This document shows positions 1 to 7,224 of a stretch of DNA of 57,364 nt, one piece after another. The translations under genes were made by a program, and so were the position numbers. The stretch is from Clostridia bacterium (GTDB taxonomy: Bacteria; Bacillota_A; Clostridia; Christensenellales; Aristaeellaceae). Where the stretch lies: positions 1 through 57,364 of the forward strand of contig JAFXMP010000155.1 in the NCBI GenBank assembly GCA_017530275.1, read 5' to 3'. Positions within the stretch are counted from its first letter, which is position 1; each line of letters opens with the position of its first letter. The notes beneath the pieces are model-generated. The model did not search any database and was not told the origin of the DNA. It worked only from the letters and a program-made list of their open reading frames with translations.

Positions 1-74
1 AGCGTAAAAGATATGCTTTTACCCTGGTCAATATTACTCATTCAGGAGAATTGGATGTAATCACCAATGAATAA
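1..74 (+). CDS. C-terminal end of an unidentified protein (partial)
   Basis: The reading frame beginning at base 3 is open from the window edge to a TAA at 72-74 and encodes 23 residues ending in SGELDVITNE. The composition looks protein-like, and a hairpin terminator at 180-210 follows. Too little remains to name a family. It is probably a gene of the mobile element whose body lies left of the window. Confidence 0.35.
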   Translation, partial: RKRYAFTLVNITHSGELDVITNE

Positions 75-179
75 TTATTCTGATATAGTTTAAATCAATT
101 TGTCATGATATAGTCTTTTTTATATTTTCATATCGGCATAATTGCTGGTCTTCAATATTATACTCCTCAAAATGGTGCA

Positions 180-210
180 AAGTGTTCGGGGTTCACTCTG
201 AACACTTTTT
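180..210 (+). terminator. Rho-independent terminator
   Basis: The stem AAGTGTTC (180-187) pairs with GAACACTT (200-207), and a T run covers 206-210. It closes the transcription unit entering from the left, just before the ribosome binding site of the next small gene. The AT-rich stretch 75-179 shows no other recognisable gene or site. Confidence 0.7.
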
Positions 211-243
211 CTATTTCTCACTAAATATTAAAGGAGGATCTCT

Positions 244-594
244 ATGAACAGTAACAAGAAATCGCTTACCAAGAATATGGCTTGGAACGCCATGCGCTGG
301 AGAAAGTGGCGAAATCTGACTCACTTTCAGAAAAAATGGATCATGGAGAAAGCTCACAGACTGTATAAACAGTTTGTAACGGACAGGCAAAGATTTCCCC
401 ATTGTTCAGAACGCAGAGCTTTGATCGAAACCCTGTATGCTCTAATTCTAAACAAAGGGATCATGATTTACAGGGGTGAGGTAAAACGCATTGTGGATTT
501 CAGAATGAGAAAATGGAACAGGCGATATCTAAAAAGAGAAATGGAAAAAGCTCAGGAAAACATGTTGCAAAAAGAAAATGAAACAACAGAATAA
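244..594 (+). CDS. Hypothetical basic protein of the mobile element
   Basis: A 116-residue protein, very rich in Arg and Lys, with many aromatic and Trp residues in the first half (for example MRWRKWRN) and a charged helical tail. The ATG at 244 follows an AAAGGAGG site at ideal distance. The strong positive charge suggests contact with nucleic acid, but no domain is recognised. Codon use and base composition are more AT-rich than in the chromosomal genes to the right, which fits acquisition. It stands alone between two hairpin terminators (180-210 and 619-658), so it appears to be its own transcription unit or a small member of a longer one. No function is assigned. Confidence 0.6.
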   Translation: MNSNKKSLTKNMAWNAMRWRKWRNLTHFQKKWIMEKAHRLYKQFVTDRQRFPHCSERRALIETLYALILNKGIMIYRGEVKRIVDFRMRKWNRRYLKREMEKAQENMLQKENETTE

Positions 595-618
595 CCCAGC
601 ATCCAAGCATTGGTCTTG

Positions 619-658
619 AGGCGTTCAGAGAATTGACATTCATCTGAACGCCTTTTTT
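619..658 (+). terminator. Rho-independent terminator
   Basis: The stem AGGCGTTCAG (619-628) pairs perfectly with CTGAACGCCT (644-653), followed by a run of T. It lies between the basic hypothetical gene and the antirepressor gene. Confidence 0.75.
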
Positions 659-681
659 CGTTTTTGGAAGGAGGAAAGAGA

Positions 682-1485
682 ATGAACGAATTGACCGCTG
701 TTTCTTATGAATACGACCAGAACAACCGACCAGGAATTCTTGGCACACAGCTTCACCAGGCGCTGGGAATCATGACTGACTACCGACATTGGTTTCAGCG
801 GATCTGTCTGCGGCTGGAATTGAAAGAGGGGCAGGATTATACGACGCTGGTCAAAAAAGTCCGGCGTGGTGACGTCGTTGAGATGCCCGGAAAGAAAATA
901 GATCACCTACTTACCATTACGGCAGCTAAGGAAATCTGTCTGGTGCAGTCCTCCCCCATAGGTCGGATGCTCCGGAGGCAGCTTATGGCTGCGGAACAAA
1001 TAATTCAGCAGACATCAGAGGTCAGCCAGCAGGAGATCAGTTATTATCGGCAGCAGTTACAGGAATCCAATGAGAGAAATATGCAGTTGACGGCAGATTT
1101 AGCAGCGCAGAATCAGACTCTGGCAATTCAAGCCGTCAGGCTTGCCCAGCAGGACGAGATCATGGAAAAGCAGCGGACGATGATCCAAAAGCAGAGCAAG
1201 ACAGTGCGGCAAATGAAGCCAAAGGTGGATTATTGCGACCGGGTTCTAAACTCCAAAGATGTTCTCACTGCCACAACCATTGCCAAGACCTATGACTGGT
1301 CGGGGCAAAAGCTCAATACTTTTCTAAAAGAACAAGGCGTCCAGTATAAATGCAACGGAGCCTGGGTGCTGTATGCCCGATACACCGGGAAAGGATATAC
1401 CAAATATACTACCTACATTCGGAAGTGCGACGGTATAGAAAGAACGCGCATCGTGATGAAATGGACGCAGAAGGGCTGCAGCTAA
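682..1485 (+). CDS. Phage antirepressor, AntA-like N-domain plus KilAC C-domain
   Basis: A 267-residue protein. Residues about 5-100 resemble the AntA/AntB antirepressor domain, with a DYRHWFQRI-like core and a LLTITAAKEI segment. A Gln-rich coiled coil covers about 105-180. Residues about 185-260 resemble the KilAC DNA-binding domain (TTIAKTYDWSGQKLNTFLKEQG and following). Antirepressors of this kind bind or titrate phage repressors to switch on lytic or excision genes. The ATG at 682 is chosen because GGAGGAAAG lies just upstream; a TTG at 664 lies before that site and is unlikely. The 3' end overlaps the next small open frame in another frame. Its presence argues that the element has a phage-derived control module. 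Confidence 0.8.
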   Translation: MNELTAVSYEYDQNNRPGILGTQLHQALGIMTDYRHWFQRICLRLELKEGQDYTTLVKKVRRGDVVEMPGKKIDHLLTITAAKEICLVQSSPIGRMLRRQLMAAEQIIQQTSEVSQQEISYYRQQLQESNERNMQLTADLAAQNQTLAIQAVRLAQQDEIMEKQRTMIQKQSKTVRQMKPKVDYCDRVLNSKDVLTATTIAKTYDWSGQKLNTFLKEQGVQYKCNGAWVLYARYTGKGYTKYTTYIRKCDGIERTRIVMKWTQKGCS

Positions 1486-1541
1486 TCGACCGGAAAATGC
1501 GGGAGGCTGGCTGGATACCGAAAAAAGAGGAGGAAGTTTAA
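1461..1541 (+). CDS. Possible 26-residue overlapping mini-gene
   Basis: The frame from ATG 1461 runs through the end of the antirepressor gene and stops at TAA 1539-1541, where the last base is also the A of the next start codon (TAATG). The peptide is charged and helical (IDRKMREAGWIPKKEEEV at the end). The frame stays open upstream to 1350, so a longer start is possible. The tight stop/start overlap with the 1541 gene suggests translational coupling and is the main argument that it is expressed. No family is recognised. Confidence 0.35.
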   Translation: MDAEGLQLIDRKMREAGWIPKKEEEV

Positions 1542-1759
1542 TGGAAGAAACCTGTATCGTCTGCGGGGAAATTATTCCAGAGGGGCGACAAGTGTGCCCT
1601 CTTTGTGAACAAAAGTATGGCGGAAAACCGGACGAAAGAAAAGCCATGGCCTTTCTCCTGCGCCAATCGGTACTGAAAGGGCCGCCTGGCGGCAAAGAAA
1701 TCAGCATACACGGGCAATTCATGGGAGATACCTTGAAATGCCCAAACACAATAGCATAA
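1541..1759 (+). CDS. Small Cys-rich (zinc-ribbon-like) protein
   Basis: A 72-residue protein starting CIVCGEIIPEGRQVCPLC, two CxxC pairs that could hold one zinc ion. The start ATG overlaps the preceding stop (TAATG), and an AGAGGAGGAAG ribosome binding site lies just upstream inside the previous frame. Small zinc-ribbon proteins of this kind are common accessory genes of phages and ICEs. After the TAA at 1757-1759 the same frame stays open for 37 more codons to TGA 1871-1873 and reads as plausible charged helix (RKAYNARFAELNKALRF), so the stop could be a recent nonsense mutation or could separate two genes. The function is not known. Confidence 0.55.
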   Translation: MEETCIVCGEIIPEGRQVCPLCEQKYGGKPDERKAMAFLLRQSVLKGPPGGKEISIHGQFMGDTLKCPNTIA

Positions 1760-1890
1760 CGCAAATGCCCACAATCAGAAGGAAAAACAATCTCACAGTC
1801 ACATTCCCAACGAAAAGCGTACAACGCCCGATTCGCTGAACTAAACAAGGCGCTACGTTTTTTAATCTGTTGATGTCAGGCAATGGAGTA

Positions 1891-2043
1891 ATGAATCACA
1901 TGAAAATAATTATGAGAACGGGCGGCAGGGAGATTGCGCCTAGCCAAACGCGGAAGCAAATCACTCATCAGAAAGGAGGAATTACTCACCAAGCAGCAAG
2001 CTATCACCGCCACCCAATCAACCTCACCCCTTCCGCCGCATAA
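1891..2043 (+). CDS. Possible 50-residue mini-gene overlapping the next frame
   Basis: ATG 1891 opens a 50-codon frame (start MNHMKIIMRTGGREIAPSQ) ending at TAA 2041-2043, with GGAG just upstream (1885-1888). It overlaps the frame at 1934-2263. Either it is a separate short peptide, or the two frames were once one gene that has suffered a frameshift near 1980-2040: the upstream part supplies a normal ATG and the downstream part the conserved-looking C-terminus. The sequence alone does not decide between these. Confidence 0.3.
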   Translation: MNHMKIIMRTGGREIAPSQTRKQITHQKGGITHQAASYHRHPINLTPSAA

Positions 2044-2263
2044 ACCGGAGAAAAAAGAATCATACTATGAGAAAATTCGGAGAGTGGGGGGCACCGTGCG
2101 CAGCGAAAAAGAGGCAAGCAATCAGCGTTTGAAACAGCAGGCCATTGAAAAAGCCTATCTGCTGTATTACAACAAGGTGCTGTTTGAAAAAGGGCTGATC
2201 TCGGAACAGGAACGCAATCAAATGATCCATCAGATTAACCATCGCCACAACGCAGCACGGTGA
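1934..2263 (+). CDS. Hypothetical protein with SHOCT-like C-terminal helices; start uncertain
   Basis: The open frame gives up to 109 residues. The C-terminal half reads AIEKAYLLYYNKVLFEKGLI followed by SEQERNQMI, a short helical hairpin of the kind seen in SHOCT-like accessory proteins near recombinases of Clostridial elements. This resemblance is from memory of the pattern and is not certain. No ATG exists in the first 90 codons. The TTG at 1934 has a poorly placed AGGGAG, and a good AAAGGAGG at 1973-1980 is followed by no usual start codon in this frame. The gene may therefore be frameshifted relative to the ATG frame at 1891. It lies directly upstream of the structured segment 2281-2406 and the recombinase. 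Confidence 0.5.
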   Translation: MRLAKRGSKSLIRKEELLTKQQAITATQSTSPLPPHKPEKKESYYEKIRRVGGTVRSEKEASNQRLKQQAIEKAYLLYYNKVLFEKGLISEQERNQMIHQINHRHNAAR

Positions 2264-2280
2264 CATAAAAGAATAACCCT

Positions 2281-2406
2281 GGGGAAACCACTCTTTGGAA
2301 ATTCTCCGCGCGCCTCTCACCGGGGAGGCGCGCAACTTCTCCGAATTGCGCATGTGTAATTGCGCCATGCGTCCAAAGGCCGCATGGCTGAAAGAGTGGT
2401 TTCCCC
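2281..2406. repeat. Nested multi-hairpin structured element
   Basis: A perfect 16-bp inverted repeat, ggggaaaccactcttt (2281-2296) with aaagagtggtttcccc (2391-2406), encloses three further hairpins: 9 bp GCGCGCCTC/GAGGCGCGC (2308-2316 with 2325-2333), 5 bp GCGCA/TGCGC (2348-2352 with 2361-2365) and 8 bp gccatgcg/cgcatggc (2364-2371 with 2381-2388). As RNA it would fold into a closed multi-branch structure; as DNA it could be a cruciform or protein-binding array. It has no T tract, so it is not a simple terminator. It lies between the last mini-gene and the recombinase promoter. The role is unknown. Confidence 0.75.
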
Positions 2407-2460
2407 GGACCTCTTCCGAGAAAGGCACCTTTGGTGAAGACGATACTTTCAAGCGTTCAC

Positions 2461-2489
2461 TTGAATTCTCAATCGTAGTATGATATACT
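2461..2489 (+). promoter_or_regulatory. Promoter of the serine recombinase gene, with operator-like dyad
   Basis: The -35 box TTGAAT (2461-2466), a 17-bp spacer and the -10 box TATACT (2484-2489) precede the recombinase by about 40 bp. The short dyad AGTATgatATACT overlaps the -10 box and would suit a repressor. Confidence 0.6.
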
Positions 2490-2527
2490 ATAGATGATGA
2501 TTTTACGAAACTTTGGAGGAAGATGAA

Positions 2528-4204
2528 ATGGACATTCTGGCGGCGCGGAAGGAGTTGCGCAAGAAAACGATCTACGATCTGCCCCTGCGCGTGACGTATT
2601 ACGCCCGGGTGTCCACGGACAAGGACGAGCAGCTGAATTCCCTGGACAACCAGGTGAAATACTATGAAGAATTGATCCGAAAAAACAAAGCCTGGACGTT
2701 TGTGCCGGGATATATTGACGAGGGCTTATCCGGCATTTCCACCAGGAAGCGGGAAAACTTCATCCGCATGGTGGAAGATGGAAAGGCTGGTATGTTTGAT
2801 TTAATCATTACGAAAGAAATCACCCGCTTCGCCCGCAACACCCTGGATTCCATTCAGTACACCCGCGATTTATTGAGCAACGGCGTGGCGGTATATTTTC
2901 AGAATGATAATATCAACACCCTGGACGAGGATTCGGAGCTGCGCCTCACCATCATGTCCGGCATTGCCCAGGACGAGCTGCGCAAGCTGTCCAGCCGGGT
3001 GAAATTCGGCCATCAGCAGGCCATCAAATCCAGCGTGGTGCTGGGCAACAGCCGCATCTTCGGCTACAAAAAGGATAACAAGCGCCTGATTATCGACGAA
3101 ACGGAAGCGCCCATGGTGCGGGAGCTGTTTGCGTTCTACGCCACCGACCAGTACAGCATGAAGCAGATCGAGGGCATCTTCTGGGATAAGGGCTACCGGA
3201 ATCTGAACGGCAACAAAATCGCCCACGGCACCATGGCCAACATGATCGCCAATCCCAAATACAAGGGCTATTACGTGGGCAACAAGGTGAAAGTGGTGGA
3301 CATGTTCACCAAGAAGCAGAAGTTCCTGCCGCCGGAAGAATGGGTGATGTTCAAGGACGAGGCCGGCGAAATCGTTCCTGCCATCGTCAGCGAGGAATTG
3401 TGGGACAAGGCCAACGCCATTCTGAAAAGGCGCAGCGAAGACGTGAAGAACCGGCAGGGGGTATGCAATCACCCGAACCTGCTCACCGGCAAGCTGTTCT
3501 GTACCTGCTGCGGGGAACCCTATTACCGACGCGAATCGAAAAAGGTCTACGGCCCCAACAATTCCAAATGGGTGTGCAGCGGCAAGATCAAAAACGGCGC
3601 GGAAACCTGTGCCTCCTTCCCCATCTACGAATCAGAAATTCAACCGTTGCTTTTGGAAGTTTTTCGGGACACCCAGGCCGATGCGGACGCACTGGCGGAA
3701 GAATACATCCGCCTGTACACCGAAATGACCGATCACAACCAACTGCCGTCCCGGATCGCGGAACAGCAGAAAATCATCGGCAACGCGGAAAAGAAAAAAG
3801 CCAAGCTCCTGCAGCTCAGCGTGGACGGCATGATCACCGACCGGGATTTCAAAAAGATGACGGATGGCTGCAACGCAGAAATCGACCAGGCCCAGCAGGC
3901 AATCGACGCGCTGAACGCCCAGCTGGACACCAGCGAGGAATACAAACAGAAAATCGCCCGCATCCGCAAGGTGCTGGCCGACGCGCAGAAGGATGCCGCG
4001 GCGGGGATCATCACCAAGGAATTCGTGGAGCAGTACATCGACAAAATCTTGGTTTCGCCCCAGGAGGACGGTTCCATGCTCCTGGACATCAGGATTTTTA
4101 CCGGCGAAACGGCGCAGAAAACCCTATCCGAAATTCCGCGTCGTACGGGCCACACGTTCAAGCGCATGATCGAACAGCAGGAACGCCAGATGAGCGGCAA
4201 GTAA
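2528..4204 (+). CDS. Large serine recombinase (site-specific integrase)
   Basis: A 558-residue protein. Residues about 20-165 form the resolvase catalytic domain: YYARVSTD carries the nucleophile Ser29, and the conserved ITRFARN segment follows. A recombinase domain covers about 180-300, a Cys-rich zinc ribbon starts at Cys325, Cys327 and Cys328 with partners further on, and a long coiled coil lies at about 410-500. This is the full family architecture, with no break. Such enzymes integrate and excise phages, ICEs and transposons at short att sites. ATG 2528 is chosen because GGAGGA (2515-2520) sits at the right distance. Its base composition is closer to the host than the mini-genes on its left. 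A strong terminator follows. Confidence 0.93.
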   Translation: MDILAARKELRKKTIYDLPLRVTYYARVSTDKDEQLNSLDNQVKYYEELIRKNKAWTFVPGYIDEGLSGISTRKRENFIRMVEDGKAGMFDLIITKEITRFARNTLDSIQYTRDLLSNGVAVYFQNDNINTLDEDSELRLTIMSGIAQDELRKLSSRVKFGHQQAIKSSVVLGNSRIFGYKKDNKRLIIDETEAPMVRELFAFYATDQYSMKQIEGIFWDKGYRNLNGNKIAHGTMANMIANPKYKGYYVGNKVKVVDMFTKKQKFLPPEEWVMFKDEAGEIVPAIVSEELWDKANAILKRRSEDVKNRQGVCNHPNLLTGKLFCTCCGEPYYRRESKKVYGPNNSKWVCSGKIKNGAETCASFPIYESEIQPLLLEVFRDTQADADALAEEYIRLYTEMTDHNQLPSRIAEQQKIIGNAEKKKAKLLQLSVDGMITDRDFKKMTDGCNAEIDQAQQAIDALNAQLDTSEEYKQKIARIRKVLADAQKDAAAGIITKEFVEQYIDKILVSPQEDGSMLLDIRIFTGETAQKTLSEIPRRTGHTFKRMIEQQERQMSGK

Positions 4205-4254
4205 GCGCCGAATGAAAAAGGGCCAGGATACGCATACGCCATCCAGCGCCCTTT

Positions 4255-4290
4255 CGCCCGCTTTCCGATTAACCGGAAGGCGGGCGTTTT
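4255..4290 (+). terminator. Rho-independent terminator of the recombinase gene
   Basis: CGCCCGCTTTCCG (4255-4267) pairs with CGGAAGGCGGGCG with a small asymmetry, then TTTTG follows. An outer pair, AAAGGGC near 4216 and GCCCTTT near 4247, forms a second, upstream hairpin. It marks the end of the mobile element's transcription. Confidence 0.8.
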
Positions 4291-4294
4291 GTTG

Positions 4295-4465
4295 TCAATG
4301 CATACACTTTATCAGTGTTCCTATGTTTTCGGGAAAAGCGAAGTTCTCCAGCAGTGCGCCGCTCATAGCCCCGGTTTCGGCCATCTCAGGGGAGGATCAG
4401 CGGGCGGCGGCGGTAACGAAGCGGTTGAATTTAAGCGCGTCCAAGCTCTCCGGGCTTGTCAAGCT
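4295..4465 (-). pseudogene. Decayed fragment resembling a DUF4143 AAA ATPase
   Basis: Read on the minus strand, one frame gives ALKFNRFVTAAAR, an in-frame stop, then EMAETGAMSGALLENFAF. In DUF4143-type ATPases a FxxFVTAAAR-like segment and an ETGAMSGAxxE segment are characteristic, but they normally lie tens of residues further apart. The fragment therefore looks internally deleted and carries a stop. It is cut by the glycosidase gene on one side and by the mobile-element terminator on the other. The match is from pattern memory only. If right, the element inserted in or beside an already decaying gene. Confidence 0.4.
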
Positions 4466-5689
4466 TTATTGGTTTTCCCCTCGCGCCAGGGCGTCCGTGC
4501 CCGCCAGGTAAATGCACACCTCTTTTTCTCCCGCGAAAGCCCGAAGACTCTTTAGGGGCGCTGAAATTGGAACGTTTCTTTCCTCCCCTTCCAGCAGGGG
4601 CGTGTCCAGCGGGAGGCGCCTTTCGTCGGCCGTCACAGCGGTAACGGGCGCAGGCAGCGGGTTATACAGCCACAAACAGCCGCCATCGGCGCGTGCCATC
4701 ACAAACGCGCCTTCCCTGAACAGGCAGATTCCTTCTGTCGGCGCGCCTTGCAGCGCACGGATATCATCAAGGAGAGATGCGCCGGTTCCGCCTTCGAAGG
4801 CGTGAAGGCCCATGACCGTTCGGACATGCTTGGCATGCGCGCCTTCCGCCACCTGGCGCACCCAGGCGCTATCCTGTTCGTAAGCCCGGGAATAAGCCAT
4901 GGGAAGGACGTAATCGTACAGGACAGCGGCGTCTTCGTAGCTTTGACCGTAATGCAGTTCGGCAAAGGCGGTATCGTCATACGCGCCTTCGGGCATCAGG
5001 GCAGCGGTAACGGTGATTTGTTTCCGTTCACAGCGGACCGGCAGGATCAGTTCGCGGGCAAAGCGTTTAACGTCCTCCCGCCGGACCCGGGCCACGGCCC
5101 GAACGCTTTCATCGCCGGCGCGCAGCGCGTCAAAAATACAGTTTTCCTCGTTTTTTTCGCCCCGGAAGAAGGTGCGGTCCATCAAGTCGCACACATGTGT
5201 TAAGTCCGCTCCGGCTGCTGCGTAGCGCTGCTTGTCCTTTTCGTCCCAGCCGTATGTCAGATGGTTATACCGGATATAATCCAGGTGCAGGCCGTCGATG
5301 TCGTAATTCCGCACCGCTTCACGCAGAATGCCTTGCATATAGGACAGGTATCCTTCGTCCCGCAGGGAGATCAATCCCTTATCCCTGCCCCGCACATAAT
5401 GGCAGCGCCCGCTTTCCGGATGGGCGGCTTTATAGTATTCGTCATTTGCCGAAGTAAACCAGGCGTGTACGCGAACGCCCCGTTCGTGCGCGGCGGACAG
5501 CACCTCCCGCAGCAGGTCCCGTTCCTGGCCGCGCGGCGCGATGCCGCTGTGAAAGGAGACCAGACCGGATAACCCCTTGGCAAGAAAAAAGATATCGGTG
5601 ACTCCGGCTTTGACGCATCGGCTGACCGTTTCCCCCGCGCCCCGCTTTTCCACGCTTTCCGGCCACATCCAAACCCCGAGCATAGGCAT
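4466..5689 (-). CDS. GHL10-type glycosidase-like protein
   Basis: A 407-residue cytoplasmic protein without signal peptide. It has the TIM-barrel pattern of the glycosyl-hydrolase-like GHL10 family: a KAGVTDIFFLAK strand near the start, VHAWFTSAND, YDIDGLHLDYIRY (the most characteristic stretch), and VLPMAYSRAYEQ later. The family is related to glycosidases acting on carbohydrate polymers, but its substrate is generally not known. The start ATG has AGGAGG about 9 bp upstream. The last 90 residues form a less conserved, probably beta-rich tail. It is the first chromosomal gene beside the mobile element and is probably transcribed alone. Other glycoside hydrolases at 14681 and 55903 suggest a carbohydrate-using lifestyle. 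Confidence 0.72.
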   Translation of the reverse strand: MPMLGVWMWPESVEKRGAGETVSRCVKAGVTDIFFLAKGLSGLVSFHSGIAPRGQERDLLREVLSAAHERGVRVHAWFTSANDEYYKAAHPESGRCHYVRGRDKGLISLRDEGYLSYMQGILREAVRNYDIDGLHLDYIRYNHLTYGWDEKDKQRYAAAGADLTHVCDLMDRTFFRGEKNEENCIFDALRAGDESVRAVARVRREDVKRFARELILPVRCERKQITVTAALMPEGAYDDTAFAELHYGQSYEDAAVLYDYVLPMAYSRAYEQDSAWVRQVAEGAHAKHVRTVMGLHAFEGGTGASLLDDIRALQGAPTEGICLFREGAFVMARADGGCLWLYNPLPAPVTAVTADERRLPLDTPLLEGEERNVPISAPLKSLRAFAGEKEVCIYLAGTDALARGENQ

Positions 5690-5717
5690 AAAACTGCCGC
5701 CTCCTTTGATATTTTTA

Positions 5718-5850
5718 TTAAGTCATCCTCAGATTATTGCTGTCAAATGCACTGAACTTGTCCGCCATGCAGAAAACCGCACCGGTGCCCTCCAAGATAA
5801 CGACGATTTCCTTGTCGTCCCGATCCCGATAAAATAAAGATATGGCTCCA
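5718..5850 (-). pseudogene. Possible cupin-domain gene remnant
   Basis: On the minus strand one frame reads DDKEIVVILEGTGAVFCMAD and continues to SNNLRMT before a TAA at 5718-5720. The EIVxILEGTGxVxC pattern is typical of a cupin beta-barrel motif. The frame has no credible start or ribosome binding site, and its upstream continuation breaks toward the end of the LysR gene. It looks like the tail of a lost small cupin protein. The promoter of the 4466-5689 gene may have arisen within it. Confidence 0.35.
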
Positions 5851-5870
5851 AACCCGCATGCCGAGGGGTT

Positions 5871-6824
5871 TTATCCCTGCATCCTTTTCAGGCATAAGCG
5901 GATGAAGTTTTCGGCAATCTTGCTGCAATAGCGGTCCTTGTTATATCCGATGGCGATAGTGTCAGAGAGAGAATCGTCAAACAGGGGGCACACCTCAACC
6001 AATTTGCGGATATAGGACCCATCTGTACCCGAAGCCACATAATTACTGTTGAGATAAAGCTCCGGGCACACGGCAATTCCGATTCCTTCGGCGGCAAGGG
6101 CCATTGCGGTTTGCGTATTGTTCGTTTCAAATTTGATATTCGGTTTGATGTGCGCTTTTTTGAAGAGATGATCCGTGATGGTACGGATGCGGTCTCCCTC
6201 CTTGAGCATGACAAAGGGAAAATCTCGGAATACAGCGATATCGTGGTCCGCGCGGAAAACAGACAGGCGGGCCTCTATCTGCTCTGCAGATTGCCAGTGA
6301 TCCTGCAGCAGACGTTTCGGGATCACAAGATGAAGGCGGTCACTCATGAGTGGGAACGATTCAGCCCGATCGATCCGGAACGGAGCATAACCGATCATCA
6401 CATCGATTTCCCCTCGTTCCAGCAGGCTTTCCAGCATCTGGGTACTGTCTTCCTGTACAGAAAGCTCCACCAGGGGATACTGGCGTATGAATTCCGGCAG
6501 CACCAGGGGCAGGATCGCCTGGCCGCGGGTGTAGGATATGCCGATGCGCAGCTCGCCGCGGTTATTGTCATTGATGTCATTCAGCATAACGGCCGTTTGC
6601 TTGTGCAGGTCCAGCATTCGTTCCACCGCCGCGCGATACTGGCGTCCGCTGTAGGTGAGCTCCAATCCCTGCCGGCGTTCAAACAGCCGGCAGCCAAGCT
6701 CCGATTCAAGGCGTGAAATGCAGTCGCTCAGTGCCTGCTGGCTGATATGCAATCGTTCAGCCGCCCGGGTGATATTTCCTGTTTCCGCTGCCATCATGAA
6801 GTATTCCATGTTCTGAAAATTCAT
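5871..6824 (-). CDS. LysR-type transcriptional regulator
   Basis: A 317-residue protein. Residues 1-60 form the typical LysR helix-turn-helix (NITRAAERLHISQQALSDCI, then SRLESELGCRLFERR). Residues about 90-300 are the periplasmic-binding-protein-like effector domain. ATG 6824 has AGGAGGAACC upstream. The gene is divergent from the kor-suc operon, with 166 bp between the two start codons, the classic arrangement in which a LysR protein controls both itself and its neighbour. The inferred effector would be a 2-oxoacid or related carboxylate, but nothing in the sequence fixes it. Confidence 0.9.
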   Translation of the reverse strand: MNFQNMEYFMMAAETGNITRAAERLHISQQALSDCISRLESELGCRLFERRQGLELTYSGRQYRAAVERMLDLHKQTAVMLNDINDNNRGELRIGISYTRGQAILPLVLPEFIRQYPLVELSVQEDSTQMLESLLERGEIDVMIGYAPFRIDRAESFPLMSDRLHLVIPKRLLQDHWQSAEQIEARLSVFRADHDIAVFRDFPFVMLKEGDRIRTITDHLFKKAHIKPNIKFETNNTQTAMALAAEGIGIAVCPELYLNSNYVASGTDGSYIRKLVEVCPLFDDSLSDTIAIGYNKDRYCSKIAENFIRLCLKRMQG

Positions 6825-6906
6825 GTTGGTTCCTCCTGCTTGGGTTCGTTATTTGTAAATATTATATCACAAAAAAAGTCTTGTGAACATCACGATACAA
6901 AAACTG

Positions 6907-6936
6907 TTGTAAATTGTGGCAGGGATGAAGTATAAT
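6907..6936 (+). promoter_or_regulatory. Promoter of the kor-suc operon, in a divergent control region
   Basis: TTGTAA (6907-6912), an 18-bp spacer and TATAAT (6931-6936) face rightward. On the opposite strand a TATAAT lies at about 6861-6866 for lysR. The region between holds several AT-rich dyads suited to LysR binding, but no single T-N11-A site stands out clearly. Confidence 0.6.
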
Positions 6937-6990
6937 AACTATAACAGGAAAAATCAATATAGAAGAAATACTCGATAAAGGAGGCAGATT

Positions 6991-7224
6991 ATGTCGGTCA
7001 AAAAAGAACTGATCCTGAACCCGGACTGGTGCAAGGGGTGCGGAATCTGTGCGGCTTTCTGTCCAAAAGGGGCGCTGGAAATCGTGAATGATAAGGTGCG
7101 GCGCGTTGAAGGCGCGGAGTGCATTCTGTGCGGCCAATGCGAGCTCCGCTGTCCAGACTATGCGATTTATATCAATGAAGATGAGTCGGAGGGAGATGGA
7201 AACCAGTGGATCAAGTCGTATTGA
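6991..7224 (+). CDS. korD: 2-oxoacid:ferredoxin oxidoreductase, delta (ferredoxin-like) subunit
   Basis: A 77-residue ferredoxin-like protein with two [4Fe-4S] motifs, CKGCGICAAFCP and CILCGQCELRCP. In KorD/PorD families this subunit passes electrons from the thiamine-bound intermediate to ferredoxin. ATG 6991 follows AAAGGAGG at normal distance. It is the first gene of a six-gene metabolic operon, and its end overlaps the start of the alpha subunit, indicating coupled translation. Substrate specificity for 2-oxoglutarate rather than another 2-oxoacid is inferred from the succinyl-CoA-synthetase genes downstream and from the alpha and beta subunit types. Confidence 0.9.
   Translation: MSVKKELILNPDWCKGCGICAAFCPKGALEIVNDKVRRVEGAECILCGQCELRCPDYAIYINEDESEGDGNQWIKSY

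Larger units (their letters stand above)
1..4300. mobile_element. Right part of an integrated mobile element (phage or ICE-like)
   Basis: Small, AT-rich genes with strong ribosome binding sites, an antirepressor, several hypothetical mini-genes and a large serine recombinase lie together and transcribe rightward. After the recombinase terminator (4255-4290) the sequence changes to ordinary metabolic genes and a decayed gene fragment, which suggests the element boundary is near 4290-4325. The left part lies outside the window. No structural phage genes or conjugation genes are visible, so phage, ICE and IME cannot be told apart. The boundary is inferred; no direct repeat that would mark an att core could be identified because only one end is present. 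Confidence 0.55.

Noticed and set aside
3340..4215. Second plus-strand frame inside the recombinase gene
   Set aside because: Out of frame with the conserved recombinase and rich in Arg/Gly/Pro; not a separate gene.
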